DNA of 59,533 nucleotides from a virus. Positions within the stretch are counted from its first letter, which is position 1. The number at the start of each line of letters is the position of its first letter. The position numbers and the translations under genes are program-made. Of this stretch, positions 19,423 through 28,247 are shown in pieces. The notes beneath the pieces are model-generated. The model saw only the letters and a program-made list of their open reading frames with translations, was not told the origin of the DNA and did no database searches. Location: positions 1-59,533 of IMG/VR virus record IMGVR_UViG_3300023180_000058; one strand, 5' to 3'.

Positions 19423-20370
19423 ATGGCATTTTTAGACAATTCAGGCGACATTATACTCGATGCAGTCTTGACAGATGAAGGGCGACGACGCCTAGCAGAA
19501 GGAAAAGGAACATTTAGAATCACAAAGTTTGCTTTAGGCGACGATGAGATTGATTATGGACTTTACGACAAGGACCACCCAAGTGGGTCTGCCTATTTCG
19601 ATCTAGAGATCCTTCAAACTCCTATTTTTGAAGCATTCACGAACAATGGGTCGTCAATGAAGTCAAAAATCATAACAATCAACAATCCAAACTTGCTTTA
19701 CCTGCCGGTCATCAAACTCAACGATACGGACAGCCGAGGACCAGTAGCATCAAATTTTGGTGCAGATACATTTTTAATCCCTGTCGATAAAACAACAAAC
19801 GATAAATTCTCAGGGGATACCATTGGCATCTTGCGCTCTCCTGCTGACGATGAACTATCCTCTACCGGCGATAAATTCATTAGGGTAGATCAGGGTCTAG
19901 ATACTACGTCTATTAGCCCCGGCGCTGGCCTATCATCCGATCTTAGAGAAGATACATTTATAATCGAGATGGACAATCGATTAGGTGGTCTAATTTCTGG
20001 CGAAGGAAAGACCCCGACAGAAAAGACCCCAAGTAACGTTGATGATGATGATATTGCAACTTACATGGTCAGTGCAACAACAGACAGAACCTTTGTAACA
20101 GCGAATGAAAATACAACTGGACAAACTGATCAGGTTATTTCAGGTCCTAGAGGAAATATTTTGCAGTTCCGTATTCGTCCGAAGATTGACTTGGCAGAAT
20201 CAGATTACTACTTTGACTTATTCGGTTCTGTTGATACTAGCGCCACAATTGACAATTACGAAGATCTATCAGCCAATGTTAAGTATATTGACTCATTTGT
20301 TACAATCTATGGTGCGTCAACCGGTTATACCGTCCAGATACCAATCAGGTTCTTAAAAGATAATTCATAA
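19423..20370 (+). CDS. Virion protein with 'LTDEGRRRLA' N-terminal module
   Basis: A 315-residue protein with a strong AAGGAG site 6 bases before the ATG and its own candidate late promoter. It begins MAFLDNSGDIILDAVLTDEG and continues RRRLAEGKGTF..FALGDDEIDYGLY, a very conserved opening that I associate with T4-like marine phage structural proteins. It shares this module with the gene at 12416. The rest is beta-rich and ends with a pattern like a domain of a fibre or baseplate protein (VTIYGASTGYTVQIPIRF). Having a private promoter and strong ribosome site suggests many copies per virion. Exact role unknown. Confidence 0.6.
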   Translation: MAFLDNSGDIILDAVLTDEGRRRLAEGKGTFRITKFALGDDEIDYGLYDKDHPSGSAYFDLEILQTPIFEAFTNNGSSMKSKIITINNPNLLYLPVIKLNDTDSRGPVASNFGADTFLIPVDKTTNDKFSGDTIGILRSPADDELSSTGDKFIRVDQGLDTTSISPGAGLSSDLREDTFIIEMDNRLGGLISGEGKTPTEKTPSNVDDDDIATYMVSATTDRTFVTANENTTGQTDQVISGPRGNILQFRIRPKIDLAESDYYFDLFGSVDTSATIDNYEDLSANVKYIDSFVTIYGASTGYTVQIPIRFLKDNS

Positions 20371-20389
20371 TAAATAAAAGAGAGAAAAA

Positions 20390-21415
20390 ATGGCATCAAC
20401 ATTTAAAACATTCGGAACTGACGACCAAACAGTAACAACAACAAACCTTCACGAGGTTATTCCAATTACTGGCACAATTGTATCAGGAACTTATTCTGAC
20501 AACAATATCAAAAACTATGCTCACGGTATGTTTCAGTCTGTTTATGATTATCCCTATCTAAGCTCCTCAGCAAATCATATATTTGATATAACTGTTGGTT
20601 ACTCTGCAAATTCATCATTATCTGGCGCTGCTAATACCCAGAACGCCAAGAAAATAAATATTTATAATCAATTTGCAAAAGTTTTAGTTCAGCCTGATGT
20701 TACTGGCTCAATTCAAGATTTCGATCAGGACGGTAATATATCAGCCGGCGGAACTAAAATGCAAGAATGTTTCTTTTTTCCCTTCTCACGTCTACTTGTG
20801 AAAGATGAGATTAAAAAAGGCTCATTCCAAATGACTGCTTATTTGAGTGGTACTTACACTAGTTTGACAGCTTCTGGTACTGTTTATGATGCGTACGCTG
20901 AGACTGATTATAAAGTCAACTCGCCTGCTGGAGAGTACGGTTTGTTATACACCAGCTCAGAGGGTACCGGCACTCCAGTTGGCCACGTTTATTATCAAGC
21001 GGGAATTGCTGTTTTGACAGCCAGTGTCTTTAACCTTTATGCTCAACCTGCCGGCTTTAATGCTGACGATGAAGACATTGATGCAGTTTTAACCGGATCA
21101 TCAATATCTGGCTCGGCTGATGGTTTTAGACACAGGCTTGTGAATGTCCAGTTTAACAACACAACGGAACTCAACTCAAGTATCTACTTCTGCCGTGCCG
21201 GTTCCAACGAGTTTAATTATTCCTCAAACCCAACTTATCTATCTGGCTCACAAGTTGTCATTAAGAACGCTAGAACAGATACTCCTGCGTCTTATGTTAC
21301 TTCCATTGGTCTATACTCATCAGACAATGTTCTTTTAGCTACCGCAAAGCTTTCAGAGCCACTCAAAAAAGATCCAACAAACGAGCTTACATTACGAGTC
21401 AGACTAGACTACTAA
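20390..21415 (+). CDS. Fibre/baseplate-like virion protein, paralogue of the next gene
   Basis: A 341-residue protein with a GAGAG ribosome site shortly before the ATG. The sequence is Ser/Thr/Gly-rich and beta-looking. Its C-terminal third, with EFNYSSNPTY, then YVTSIGLYSSDN, then a closing LRVRLDY, matches the end of the next gene (ELNQSENPTF, YISKIGLYDEDK, FKLKLDI). I read this as a shared C-terminal attachment or folding domain. The pattern 'ELN.S.NPT' is familiar from marine T4-like virion proteins of unassigned function. The following ATG comes one base after its stop. Role inferred: fibre or baseplate appendage. Confidence 0.5.
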   Translation: MASTFKTFGTDDQTVTTTNLHEVIPITGTIVSGTYSDNNIKNYAHGMFQSVYDYPYLSSSANHIFDITVGYSANSSLSGAANTQNAKKINIYNQFAKVLVQPDVTGSIQDFDQDGNISAGGTKMQECFFFPFSRLLVKDEIKKGSFQMTAYLSGTYTSLTASGTVYDAYAETDYKVNSPAGEYGLLYTSSEGTGTPVGHVYYQAGIAVLTASVFNLYAQPAGFNADDEDIDAVLTGSSISGSADGFRHRLVNVQFNNTTELNSSIYFCRAGSNEFNYSSNPTYLSGSQVVIKNARTDTPASYVTSIGLYSSDNVLLATAKLSEPLKKDPTNELTLRVRLDY

Positions 21416-21416
21416 A

Positions 21417-22574
21417 ATGAAGTTCTATCAGTTCAAGCAAAACGATGTGGTTGACCAACTTCGAGTGGTCAACCCATCGTGCTCCTTTTTTGTTAACGAT
21501 AGAACTGTTTATTATAACGGAGCGTCAAATAGCCCTGCCTCGCTTGGTTCAACAATAAACAGTGTTCCATCCGGCTTCGTTTCCCTTTACGAGATGAATG
21601 TTGATCGTGCTAGCGATAATTTGATTTATCCTGTTATTACCAAGGGCTCCTCCCTGGACTACATAGGCACTGTTACCACGGCTTCTTATGATGCGCTTCT
21701 TTATGGAGATGAGATTACAGGATCTTACCCTCTTTCCGCTAGCATTACAAGAAATTTTTATACGGGATCAACAAGAAGAGAAATAGTATCTTTAAAAAAT
21801 ACTCTAAACAGACGTAGGCTTTATTCTAACCATTTTGCGTATTCTTCATCACTTGGAGATAAGGACACACAAGACATAGCGCTTATTGATGTTCCTTCCA
21901 TCTTCTTTGGGTCAGGAATAAAAGCAAACACTCTGAAATTAGATTTTTATGTTACTGGAACACTCACAGGGCGTCTAGAAGCAAATGCTAAGGGCGAACT
22001 AGTTCAGACACTTCCACAAGATGCAAATAGCGGTTCAGTTGCTGGGGTGGTGCTAGGAGACATGGGCGCTATACTAATAACCGGCTCTTGGGACGTAACA
22101 ACTTCCGCAATAGAAGACTATGATCAAAATGCTGGCGATGATAAATTTAAATGGTATTATTATTTAGCCGGCATACAAGGGAATATAGAGTACTCAGCAA
22201 ACACACTGCCATCCTCTTCTTTCCATCTTCATTTTGAATCTACCAGCGAAGTCAATACAAAGCTAATGTTTTGCACAGCACCTCGTGGAGAATTAAACCA
22301 ATCTGAAAACCCAACATTCTATACAAAAGATAGTCACAAACCTATAGAATTCACTGGGTCTGTTAGTAGTTTTAGAGAACCAGTAAGGATAATAAAAAAT
22401 ATAACATCAGCATCTTATCAAGATCCAACAGCGCCATTTGAGAAAACAACTTATATTTCTAAAATAGGCTTATACGATGAAGATAAAAACCTTATTGCAA
22501 TTGCTTCTTTAGCTAGGCCAGTAAAGAAAACTGAATCAAGAGACATAACTTTTAAATTAAAGCTTGACATCTAA
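21417..22574 (+). CDS. Fibre/baseplate-like virion protein, paralogue of the previous gene
   Basis: A 385-residue protein that starts one base after the upstream stop and is probably co-translated. Its C-terminal domain (from about residue 270) parallels that of its neighbour: ELNQSENPTF, TYISKIGLYDEDKNLIAIASL, then a closing KLKLDI. The N-terminal part differs (MKFYQFKQNDVVDQLRV). The pair looks like a diverged tandem duplication. The codons for the final Leu-Asp-Ile also form the TTGACA of the candidate promoter for the next operon. No enzyme motif was seen. Confidence 0.5.
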   Translation: MKFYQFKQNDVVDQLRVVNPSCSFFVNDRTVYYNGASNSPASLGSTINSVPSGFVSLYEMNVDRASDNLIYPVITKGSSLDYIGTVTTASYDALLYGDEITGSYPLSASITRNFYTGSTRREIVSLKNTLNRRRLYSNHFAYSSSLGDKDTQDIALIDVPSIFFGSGIKANTLKLDFYVTGTLTGRLEANAKGELVQTLPQDANSGSVAGVVLGDMGAILITGSWDVTTSAIEDYDQNAGDDKFKWYYYLAGIQGNIEYSANTLPSSSFHLHFESTSEVNTKLMFCTAPRGELNQSENPTFYTKDSHKPIEFTGSVSSFREPVRIIKNITSASYQDPTAPFEKTTYISKIGLYDEDKNLIAIASLARPVKKTESRDITFKLKLDI

Positions 22575-22592
22575 TAAAATATATGATAAGAT
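22564..22592 (+). promoter_or_regulatory. Sigma70-like promoter before the DNA-metabolism genes
   Basis: A perfect -35 TTGACA (22564-22569), a 17-base spacer and -10 TAAGAT (22587-22592, 4 of 6 matches). The expected start of transcription falls at about 22599, the A of the next ATG, so the mRNA could be leaderless; no good Shine-Dalgarno sequence lies before that ATG. The -35 overlaps conserved coding sequence, so part of the match may be chance. Confidence 0.5.
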
Positions 22593-22598
22593 CATTAT

Positions 22599-23117
22599 AT
22601 GATTTTAGGTTTAGATATAAGTACAAGTATAACAGGTGTAACGTTATTAGATTATAATAATAACATTATTTTAAATAATTCTATAGATCTTCGTAAGTAT
22701 AAGAATTTCTTTTTAAAGAGTGAAAAAGTTGCTGAGTATTTTAAAAATCTTTCTCAAAAACCAGATAAGATTTTTATTGAGCAATCTTTACAATCTTTTC
22801 GATCGGGATTTAGCTCAGCTGCAACTCTTTCTACTCTCTCTCGTTTTAATGGCGTTGTCTCTTGGCTTGCTTATAAAGAATGGTGTATAGAGCCGGAGTA
22901 CATTGCTGCATCCTCGGCCCGAAAACTTGCCGGTATCAAAATAATCAAGGGAACGCCGGCAAAAAAACAAGTCCTGCAACATTTGCTTGACACGGATCCC
23001 TCATTCGTGGTAGAGTATACAAGACATGGCAATCCCAAGCCCGACACTTTCGATCGGGCTGATTCACTTATCATTGCCAGGGCGGGACTACAACTATGCA
23101 CGGACGAGAAAAACTAA
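22599..23117 (+). CDS. RuvC-like Holliday-junction resolvase
   Basis: 172 residues with the RuvC/RNase H fold signature. The opening MILGLDIST supplies the first acid (D6), IEQS the second (E61), and FDRADSLIIA the last pair (D152, D155). The length is typical of RuvC-type resolvases. Enzymes of this family cut branched DNA such as four-way junctions, and in phage they resolve recombination intermediates before packaging. T4 uses the unrelated endonuclease VII, so this would be a functional substitute. The primase gene overlaps its end by 22 bases, and the Mre11-Rad50 fusion follows. A role other than junction cleavage is possible, because the family also includes general endonucleases. Confidence 0.85.
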   Translation: MILGLDISTSITGVTLLDYNNNIILNNSIDLRKYKNFFLKSEKVAEYFKNLSQKPDKIFIEQSLQSFRSGFSSAATLSTLSRFNGVVSWLAYKEWCIEPEYIAASSARKLAGIKIIKGTPAKKQVLQHLLDTDPSFVVEYTRHGNPKPDTFDRADSLIIARAGLQLCTDEKN

Positions 23118-24055
23118 ACATTTTAAAACAAGCACTAGGGCAAGGGCACAAGCAGGGCAAAGACGAGTTTTACTTTTCTTGCCCTTTTTGCGATCACCAT
23201 AGACCAAAGTTGGCTGTAAATCTTCAGAAGAATGCATTTCACTGTTGGGTATGTGACGCATCAGGGCGAAACATTCGTCGTTTGGTGAAGAAGTTTGGTA
23301 ATTGGTCTCTTCTAAAAGAATGGGATCGGTTCTCAAGAAAGATTGACTTTTCTGAATTTGACGAAAAGATTCTTTTTGAGATCTCAGATGAAGAAGAACA
23401 GCAGGTGGTTCAGCTTCCAAAAGAATACCAAGCGCTTCATAAAAGAGAAATACCTTTAACCCTGCGCCGACCACTCAATTATCTACGTTCCAGAGGCTTG
23501 ACTGACTTTGATATTGCTTATTGGAAGATTGGCTTCTGCGAAAAAGGAAAGTATGAAGGGCGTTTATTGGTTCCTTCATTTGCTGAAACAGGGTCGGTTA
23601 ACTATTTTATCACCAGAGCCTTTGATAAAAAGGTTTGGCCGGCTTATAAGAACCCAAAAGCTAGCCGAAACATTGTTTTTAATGAACTTTTCGTTGATTG
23701 GGATAAAAGAGTTGTGATCACAGAGGGTGTTTTTGATGCTATTGTTGCCGGACCAAACTCTATTCCGCTACTTGGTTCTACAATGACCGAAAACTCACTT
23801 CTTCTTCGTAAGTTAATTGAACACGACAGTGCTGTTTATCTTGCTTTGGATCCAGATGCATATGAAAAAGAACTAAAAATTATGAAATTATTGTTAGATT
23901 TTGACTTAGAAGTATATAAAATCAACATTCACGGCTTTGATGATCTTGGAGAGATGCCTAAGAATGAGTTTTCTCTAAGAAAAAAGAAAGCAAAAAGAAT
24001 CTTGCAAGAAGATTTATTTGAACTAACTGCTAGAAACTTACTGGAGGCTATCTAA
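23096..24055 (+). CDS. DNA primase (zinc-finger plus TOPRIM)
   Basis: 319 residues. The N-terminal zinc ribbon has CPFC at 29-32 and CWVC at 50-53. A TOPRIM domain follows, with the catalytic Glu in VVITEGVFDAI (E210) and the metal-binding LDPDAYEK (D252, D254). This is the DnaG/gp61 type of primase that makes RNA primers for the lagging strand. No helicase domain is attached, so the replicative helicase must lie elsewhere. The gene overlaps the resolvase gene, and its TAA overlaps the ATG of the nuclease/ATPase gene. Confidence 0.88.
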   Translation: MHGREKLNILKQALGQGHKQGKDEFYFSCPFCDHHRPKLAVNLQKNAFHCWVCDASGRNIRRLVKKFGNWSLLKEWDRFSRKIDFSEFDEKILFEISDEEEQQVVQLPKEYQALHKREIPLTLRRPLNYLRSRGLTDFDIAYWKIGFCEKGKYEGRLLVPSFAETGSVNYFITRAFDKKVWPAYKNPKASRNIVFNELFVDWDKRVVITEGVFDAIVAGPNSIPLLGSTMTENSLLLRKLIEHDSAVYLALDPDAYEKELKIMKLLLDFDLEVYKINIHGFDDLGEMPKNEFSLRKKKAKRILQEDLFELTARNLLEAI

Positions 24056-27000
24056 TGCGACTAGCACACATTTCTGATACCCACATCAGAAACTACAAAT
24101 ACCAAAAAGAGTATCGACAAGTATTTTCACATCTTTATAAGACTTTAAAAGAAGAAAATGTCGACTTTATTGTTCATACAGGGGACATTGCACACACAAA
24201 GACCCAGATTTCACCCGAATTTGTGGAGCTAGCATCAGAATTTTTATCAGGCTTGGCTGACATTGCGCCAACTTATGTTCTTTTGGGCAATCACGACGGA
24301 AATCTTAAGAACTCAGCACGCCAAGATGCCCTAACCCCCATCGTGCAGAACCTAAAGCACCCAAATCTGCACCTTTTCAAGGGTTATGAGCAAATAAATC
24401 TTCCAGAAAAGTTTGCTTTACACGCTATGTGTGTTTTTGATGACCAAACCAACTGGAATCTTGAGCCCGATCAGGATTTTATCAACATTGCCCTCTACCA
24501 TGGCTGCGTTCGTGGTTCAGAAACCGACATTGGGTGGGTTTTAGAAGGTGAAGTTAACTTAGAAACCTTCCAGAACTTTGATTATGGCTTTTTTGGAGAC
24601 ATTCACAAGACAAATCAAATGTTGGACGACCACGGACGTTTCCGTTATCCAGGATCAACCATTCAGCAGAACTTTGGCGAGTCAAACGATAAAGGAATCC
24701 TTATTTGGGACATTAAAGACAAAGAAAAGTTTACTTGCAAGCATGTTCAGCTGGAAAACCCCAAGCCTTTTATCACAATCAACCTAACAAAGGCTGGAAG
24801 GCTACCAAGAAACACCAGTATTCCATCAGGCGCCCGAGTTCGTCTTATTTCAGAGCATAATCACCCTATTTCAGCGCTTAAAAAGGCTGCTGACGTAGTA
24901 AAAACTAAGTTTAAGCCAGAATCAGTTGCTTTTCTCAACAAGTTCTCAGGTGCTCGTGGCGCTTCAACCTCAGCGCACGCAGAAAGAATGAACATGCGTG
25001 ATGTTAGCGTCCAAGAAAAGCTTATGAAAGAATATCTTGCTGATTATGAACTAACCAACGAACAACTTTCGCAGGTATTCGCTCTTAACAAGCAAATCTC
25101 AGCACTTATCAACGAAGATGAAGAAACAAAAAGAAACATTCATTGGAGTTTAGAAAACTTTAAGTTTGATAATCTTTTTAACTATGGAGAAAACAACTCT
25201 CTGGACTTTGCAAAGTTAAACGGCATTGTTGGTATCTTTGGAAAAAACTATTCAGGCAAGTCCTCGATTATTGATAGTATTCTTTATACTATTTTTAACT
25301 CTAGTTCTAAATCTGTTCGTAAGAATGTGGATCTTGTCAACCAAAATAAAGAAAATGCCGAAGGCGAAGTAAAATTCTCTATTGGTACCAAAGAGTTTAC
25401 AATTAAACGACAAAGCAAGAAGTACATCAAACGACTTCACGGTAAAGAAAGCACCGAAGCAAAAACAGATCTTGATTTCTCAGTATACGATCCAGCAACC
25501 GGCGAAACTGAATGCCTCAATGGTCAAACAAGAAATGAAACTGACGCAAACATTCGCCGGTATTTGGGAACGCTTGATGATTTTCTTTTAACTTCAATGA
25601 TGTCTCAAATGAACTCACTTAATTTTATCAATGAAGGCACAACAAAGCGAAAGGAAATCTTGGCTAAGTTTCTTGATCTTGAGATCTTGGACAAGAAATT
25701 CAAGAAAGCAAAAGAAATCTCACAAGACAAGCGTGCCTTGGTGAAAGGATTGGAGGGTGTTGATCACGACGCTCAGATTGAAGCCGAAGAAGCAACTCTT
25801 GTAGAACTAAAAGACAAGATCTTGAATGTAAAACTTCGTTGTAATGAACTAAACAATGTTTTAGATGGTCTCAAACAAGAAAAAAGCAAGATTCAACATC
25901 AAATAGATTCACAAAAAGAAATCGACATTGACATTGAAAGTGTTTTGAGCGAGATCAAAAACTTACAATCCAAAGAAACAACCTTAGAAAACGAAATAAA
26001 AGAAATCTCAGTTCGTATTGAGAGTTGTAAGGATTTTATTCAGGGCTTTGATTTAGAAAGGGTCTTGACACGCAAGGAGGTGCATTCTGAGACACTCAAA
26101 TACCTTACAGGCGTCACGGTATTGCTAAAAGAAAGAAAGCGGGAGAAGGACGACATAAAAGACAAACAAAGGCTACTTTCTTCTGTTCCTTGTGGTAAAC
26201 AGTTCCCCACTTGTCGTTTTATCAAAGATGCCCACGAAGCAGTTAGTTCTTTTGATATTGTTCAGCAGGCAATCAAAGGGTTGGAAGAAAATGTAAAGGT
26301 GCATGAAGATAAAATCAAGAAACTCAACATTGATGAGGTCAATGATCTTCTAGAAAAGTACGAAAACATTGTAGCAGCCAAAGAAGACACCGAAAATCTC
26401 CTGAAAAACAAGGAAATGGAGCTAAAAATGGCTCAAATGTCCTTGGCTGGCCTTTTGACCAAGAAAGAAACATACGAGAAGAACGAAGAAGAAATCAAAA
26501 AAATCTCCGAACTCAAAGAACAGTTAGTTATTGCATCTAGAACAATTAAAAACACTCAAAGAGACTGTGATGACTGCAACGAAGACCTTTTGGTACTTCT
26601 TGGGGATGAAGCAGGTGCAAAAGCAAGGATTGATTTAGCGAACCAAACAAAAGCAAAACTCAAAAAAGCAAGAGAAGATTATTCTACATTTGTTTATTTT
26701 ATGCGCTGCGTCCATCCAAACGGGATCCCTTATGATGTAACAAAGAAGATGCTTCCAGTTATCAATGAAGAGATCGAGAAAGTGCTTTCTGGTATTGTTG
26801 ACTTCCAAGTGTTCTTTGAAGAAGACGGAAACAAACTAAACATTTTTATCAAGCACTCAAAGTTTGACGCAAGACCAATTGAGCTAGGATCAGGAGCAGA
26901 AAAGACTCTTGCCGCAACTGCTATTCGTTTAGGGCTTCTAAACGTCTCTTCTTTGCCCATTCCAAACTTTGCTGTGTTGGATGAACCGGCAACTGCACTT

Positions 27001-27159
27001 GACGCCGAGAACATGGATGGCTTTATTAAGATTCTTCAGATGTATCGTGAAAATTTTGAAACAGTATTCCTTATTTCTCACTTAGATTCTCTTAAAGACA
27101 TTGTTGATGATGAGGTGCTAATCCAAAAGAAAAATGGATATGCTTTTGTAAATGTCTAA
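24055..27159 (+). CDS. Fused Mre11-Rad50 (SbcD-SbcC, T4 gp47-gp46-like) protein
   Basis: 1034 residues holding both subunits of the DNA-end processing complex. Residues 1-~340 are a calcineurin-like nuclease: SDTH (7-10), HTGDIAH, LLGNHDG, LYHG and FGDIH. Residues ~365-1034 are a Rad50-like ATPase: Walker A GKNYSGKS at 396-403, two coiled-coil arms, a hook with C713 and C720 (CGKQFPTC, spacing C-x6-C rather than the classical C-x2-C), signature LGSGAEKT, and Walker B FAVLDEPATALD near 971-982. In T4 these are two genes, 47 and 46, that resect DNA ends for recombination-dependent replication. No stop or frame break lies between the two parts, so the fusion is real in this sequence. It is the last gene of the DNA-metabolism run; the next promoter begins on the base after its stop. 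Confidence 0.92.
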   Translation: MRLAHISDTHIRNYKYQKEYRQVFSHLYKTLKEENVDFIVHTGDIAHTKTQISPEFVELASEFLSGLADIAPTYVLLGNHDGNLKNSARQDALTPIVQNLKHPNLHLFKGYEQINLPEKFALHAMCVFDDQTNWNLEPDQDFINIALYHGCVRGSETDIGWVLEGEVNLETFQNFDYGFFGDIHKTNQMLDDHGRFRYPGSTIQQNFGESNDKGILIWDIKDKEKFTCKHVQLENPKPFITINLTKAGRLPRNTSIPSGARVRLISEHNHPISALKKAADVVKTKFKPESVAFLNKFSGARGASTSAHAERMNMRDVSVQEKLMKEYLADYELTNEQLSQVFALNKQISALINEDEETKRNIHWSLENFKFDNLFNYGENNSLDFAKLNGIVGIFGKNYSGKSSIIDSILYTIFNSSSKSVRKNVDLVNQNKENAEGEVKFSIGTKEFTIKRQSKKYIKRLHGKESTEAKTDLDFSVYDPATGETECLNGQTRNETDANIRRYLGTLDDFLLTSMMSQMNSLNFINEGTTKRKEILAKFLDLEILDKKFKKAKEISQDKRALVKGLEGVDHDAQIEAEEATLVELKDKILNVKLRCNELNNVLDGLKQEKSKIQHQIDSQKEIDIDIESVLSEIKNLQSKETTLENEIKEISVRIESCKDFIQGFDLERVLTRKEVHSETLKYLTGVTVLLKERKREKDDIKDKQRLLSSVPCGKQFPTCRFIKDAHEAVSSFDIVQQAIKGLEENVKVHEDKIKKLNIDEVNDLLEKYENIVAAKEDTENLLKNKEMELKMAQMSLAGLLTKKETYEKNEEEIKKISELKEQLVIASRTIKNTQRDCDDCNEDLLVLLGDEAGAKARIDLANQTKAKLKKAREDYSTFVYFMRCVHPNGIPYDVTKKMLPVINEEIEKVLSGIVDFQVFFEEDGNKLNIFIKHSKFDARPIELGSGAEKTLAATAIRLGLLNVSSLPIPNFAVLDEPATALDAENMDGFIKILQMYRENFETVFLISHLDSLKDIVDDEVLIQKKNGYAFVNV

Positions 27160-27168
27160 CTATTTATA
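27160..27168 (+). promoter_or_regulatory. Candidate late promoter CTATTTATA
   Basis: An exact copy of the motif starts on the base after the TAA of the Mre11-Rad50 gene, 17 bases before the ATG at 27186. An AAAGGAG site follows at 27174-27180. It separates the DNA-metabolism genes from the following membrane-protein genes. Confidence 0.55.
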
Positions 27169-27185
27169 ATAACAAAGGAGACATT

Positions 27186-27404
27186 ATGATGACTTGTAAT
27201 AGTTGTAAATCAACAGATATTGAAAAAGGTTTCTTAGACAACATAGTAGAGAAGGCAATAAGCAGAAAGTTTCTTGCTTGGCTTACAGCAACTGGGCTTT
27301 TAGCCTTTGCGGACCTAACATCGTCTGATTGGGTAACGATCACTACCATCTTTATCGGCTCGCAAGCTGCTGTTGATGCTGTAGCAAGACTTCGATCGAA
27401 GTAA
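27186..27404 (+). CDS. Small membrane protein, possible holin
   Basis: 72 residues. The start is one of two adjacent ATG codons (27186 or 27189) behind a strong AAAGGAG. The N-terminus has two cysteines (CNSC). Residues about 30-65 are hydrophobic and could form one or two membrane helices (FLAWLTATGLLAFADL and WVTITTIFIGSQAAVDA). Size, topology and late-type promoter fit a holin, but no endolysin is adjacent and the family is not recognised. Another small inner-membrane protein is equally possible. Confidence 0.4.
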   Translation: MMTCNSCKSTDIEKGFLDNIVEKAISRKFLAWLTATGLLAFADLTSSDWVTITTIFIGSQAAVDAVARLRSK

Positions 27405-28247
27405 ATGGACTTCGGCATCAAGGATATATTTTTAGTTGCCCTTCTTTTGATTATCTTTGGGGTGGCTGCTGGCTCAATTTATAATAAAAAGCAAAACCAG
27501 CGCCTTATAAACGAACTACAAAATAATCTTGCAGCCGCCCAGGGGTCGATTGAGATCTTAGAAGGTGTAGAATTTAGATTAGCACAAGATTTATCCTTCA
27601 AAGAAAGACAAATAGCCAGCCTTCTAGGAGAAAACACTAGACTTGACGACGCAGCCAAGGAGTTAGAAGGAAAGTTAGTTTTCCTAGCTCAGGTAAATGC
27701 TACACTAAGAGAAAAAATTGAGTTTACCAGCGATAATGAGAACTCTAATGCGGTTACAACTGTTATAGAGTATCGTTGTGATGAAGAAATAACAAACACA
27801 ACAATAACAGAAGAAACCGAAGGTATACCAAACCTAAGAGTTGACTTTGACTTAGAAAACTCAGGTTATAGGGTTTTGGGCTTTACAGAAAGCAACCCTC
27901 CGCACGCAGAACTATCTTTATCCCAACTTAGTCCTTTTGTGTTAGACTTAGCGCTAAACCAAGGACCAGATGGAGAATGGAGCGCTATAGCAGCCGAACA
28001 AACAAACCGGCTGGAAATAGAGATAGGCGAACTTGTCATGAACAGCAGACGCCTAAGAGAGCGCTGGTATGAAAGATTTGGAGTAGGTATTGCTGTAAAT
28101 GCCGGTTTAGGCACTCTTGCAGCTGGTCCGGCCTTTCACTTAGAGACAAGAACGCTTGATTATAATGTGAATACTACTTATGATACAGTAAGCCAATCTA
28201 TTATTAGCGGTCTAACTATTACGTATCGGCCTTTTAGGAGAAGGTAA
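27405..28247 (+). CDS. Membrane-anchored coiled-coil protein, unknown
   Basis: 280 residues. The start directly follows the TAA of its neighbour. An N-terminal hydrophobic segment (about residues 7-25, FLVALLLIIFGVAAGSI) is an uncleaved-looking anchor, followed by a coiled coil (about 30-105) rich in Leu/Glu/Gln. The C-terminal part ends in alternating hydrophobic strands (GLGTLAAGPAFHLETRTLDY, then SGLTITYRPF), like a small beta domain. The anchor plus coiled coil resembles i-spanin architecture, but at 280 residues it is long for one. Together with the previous small membrane protein it might belong to a lysis or envelope-modifying pair; this is inference. Confidence 0.45.
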   Translation: MDFGIKDIFLVALLLIIFGVAAGSIYNKKQNQRLINELQNNLAAAQGSIEILEGVEFRLAQDLSFKERQIASLLGENTRLDDAAKELEGKLVFLAQVNATLREKIEFTSDNENSNAVTTVIEYRCDEEITNTTITEETEGIPNLRVDFDLENSGYRVLGFTESNPPHAELSLSQLSPFVLDLALNQGPDGEWSAIAAEQTNRLEIEIGELVMNSRRLRERWYERFGVGIAVNAGLGTLAAGPAFHLETRTLDYNVNTTYDTVSQSIISGLTITYRPFRRR

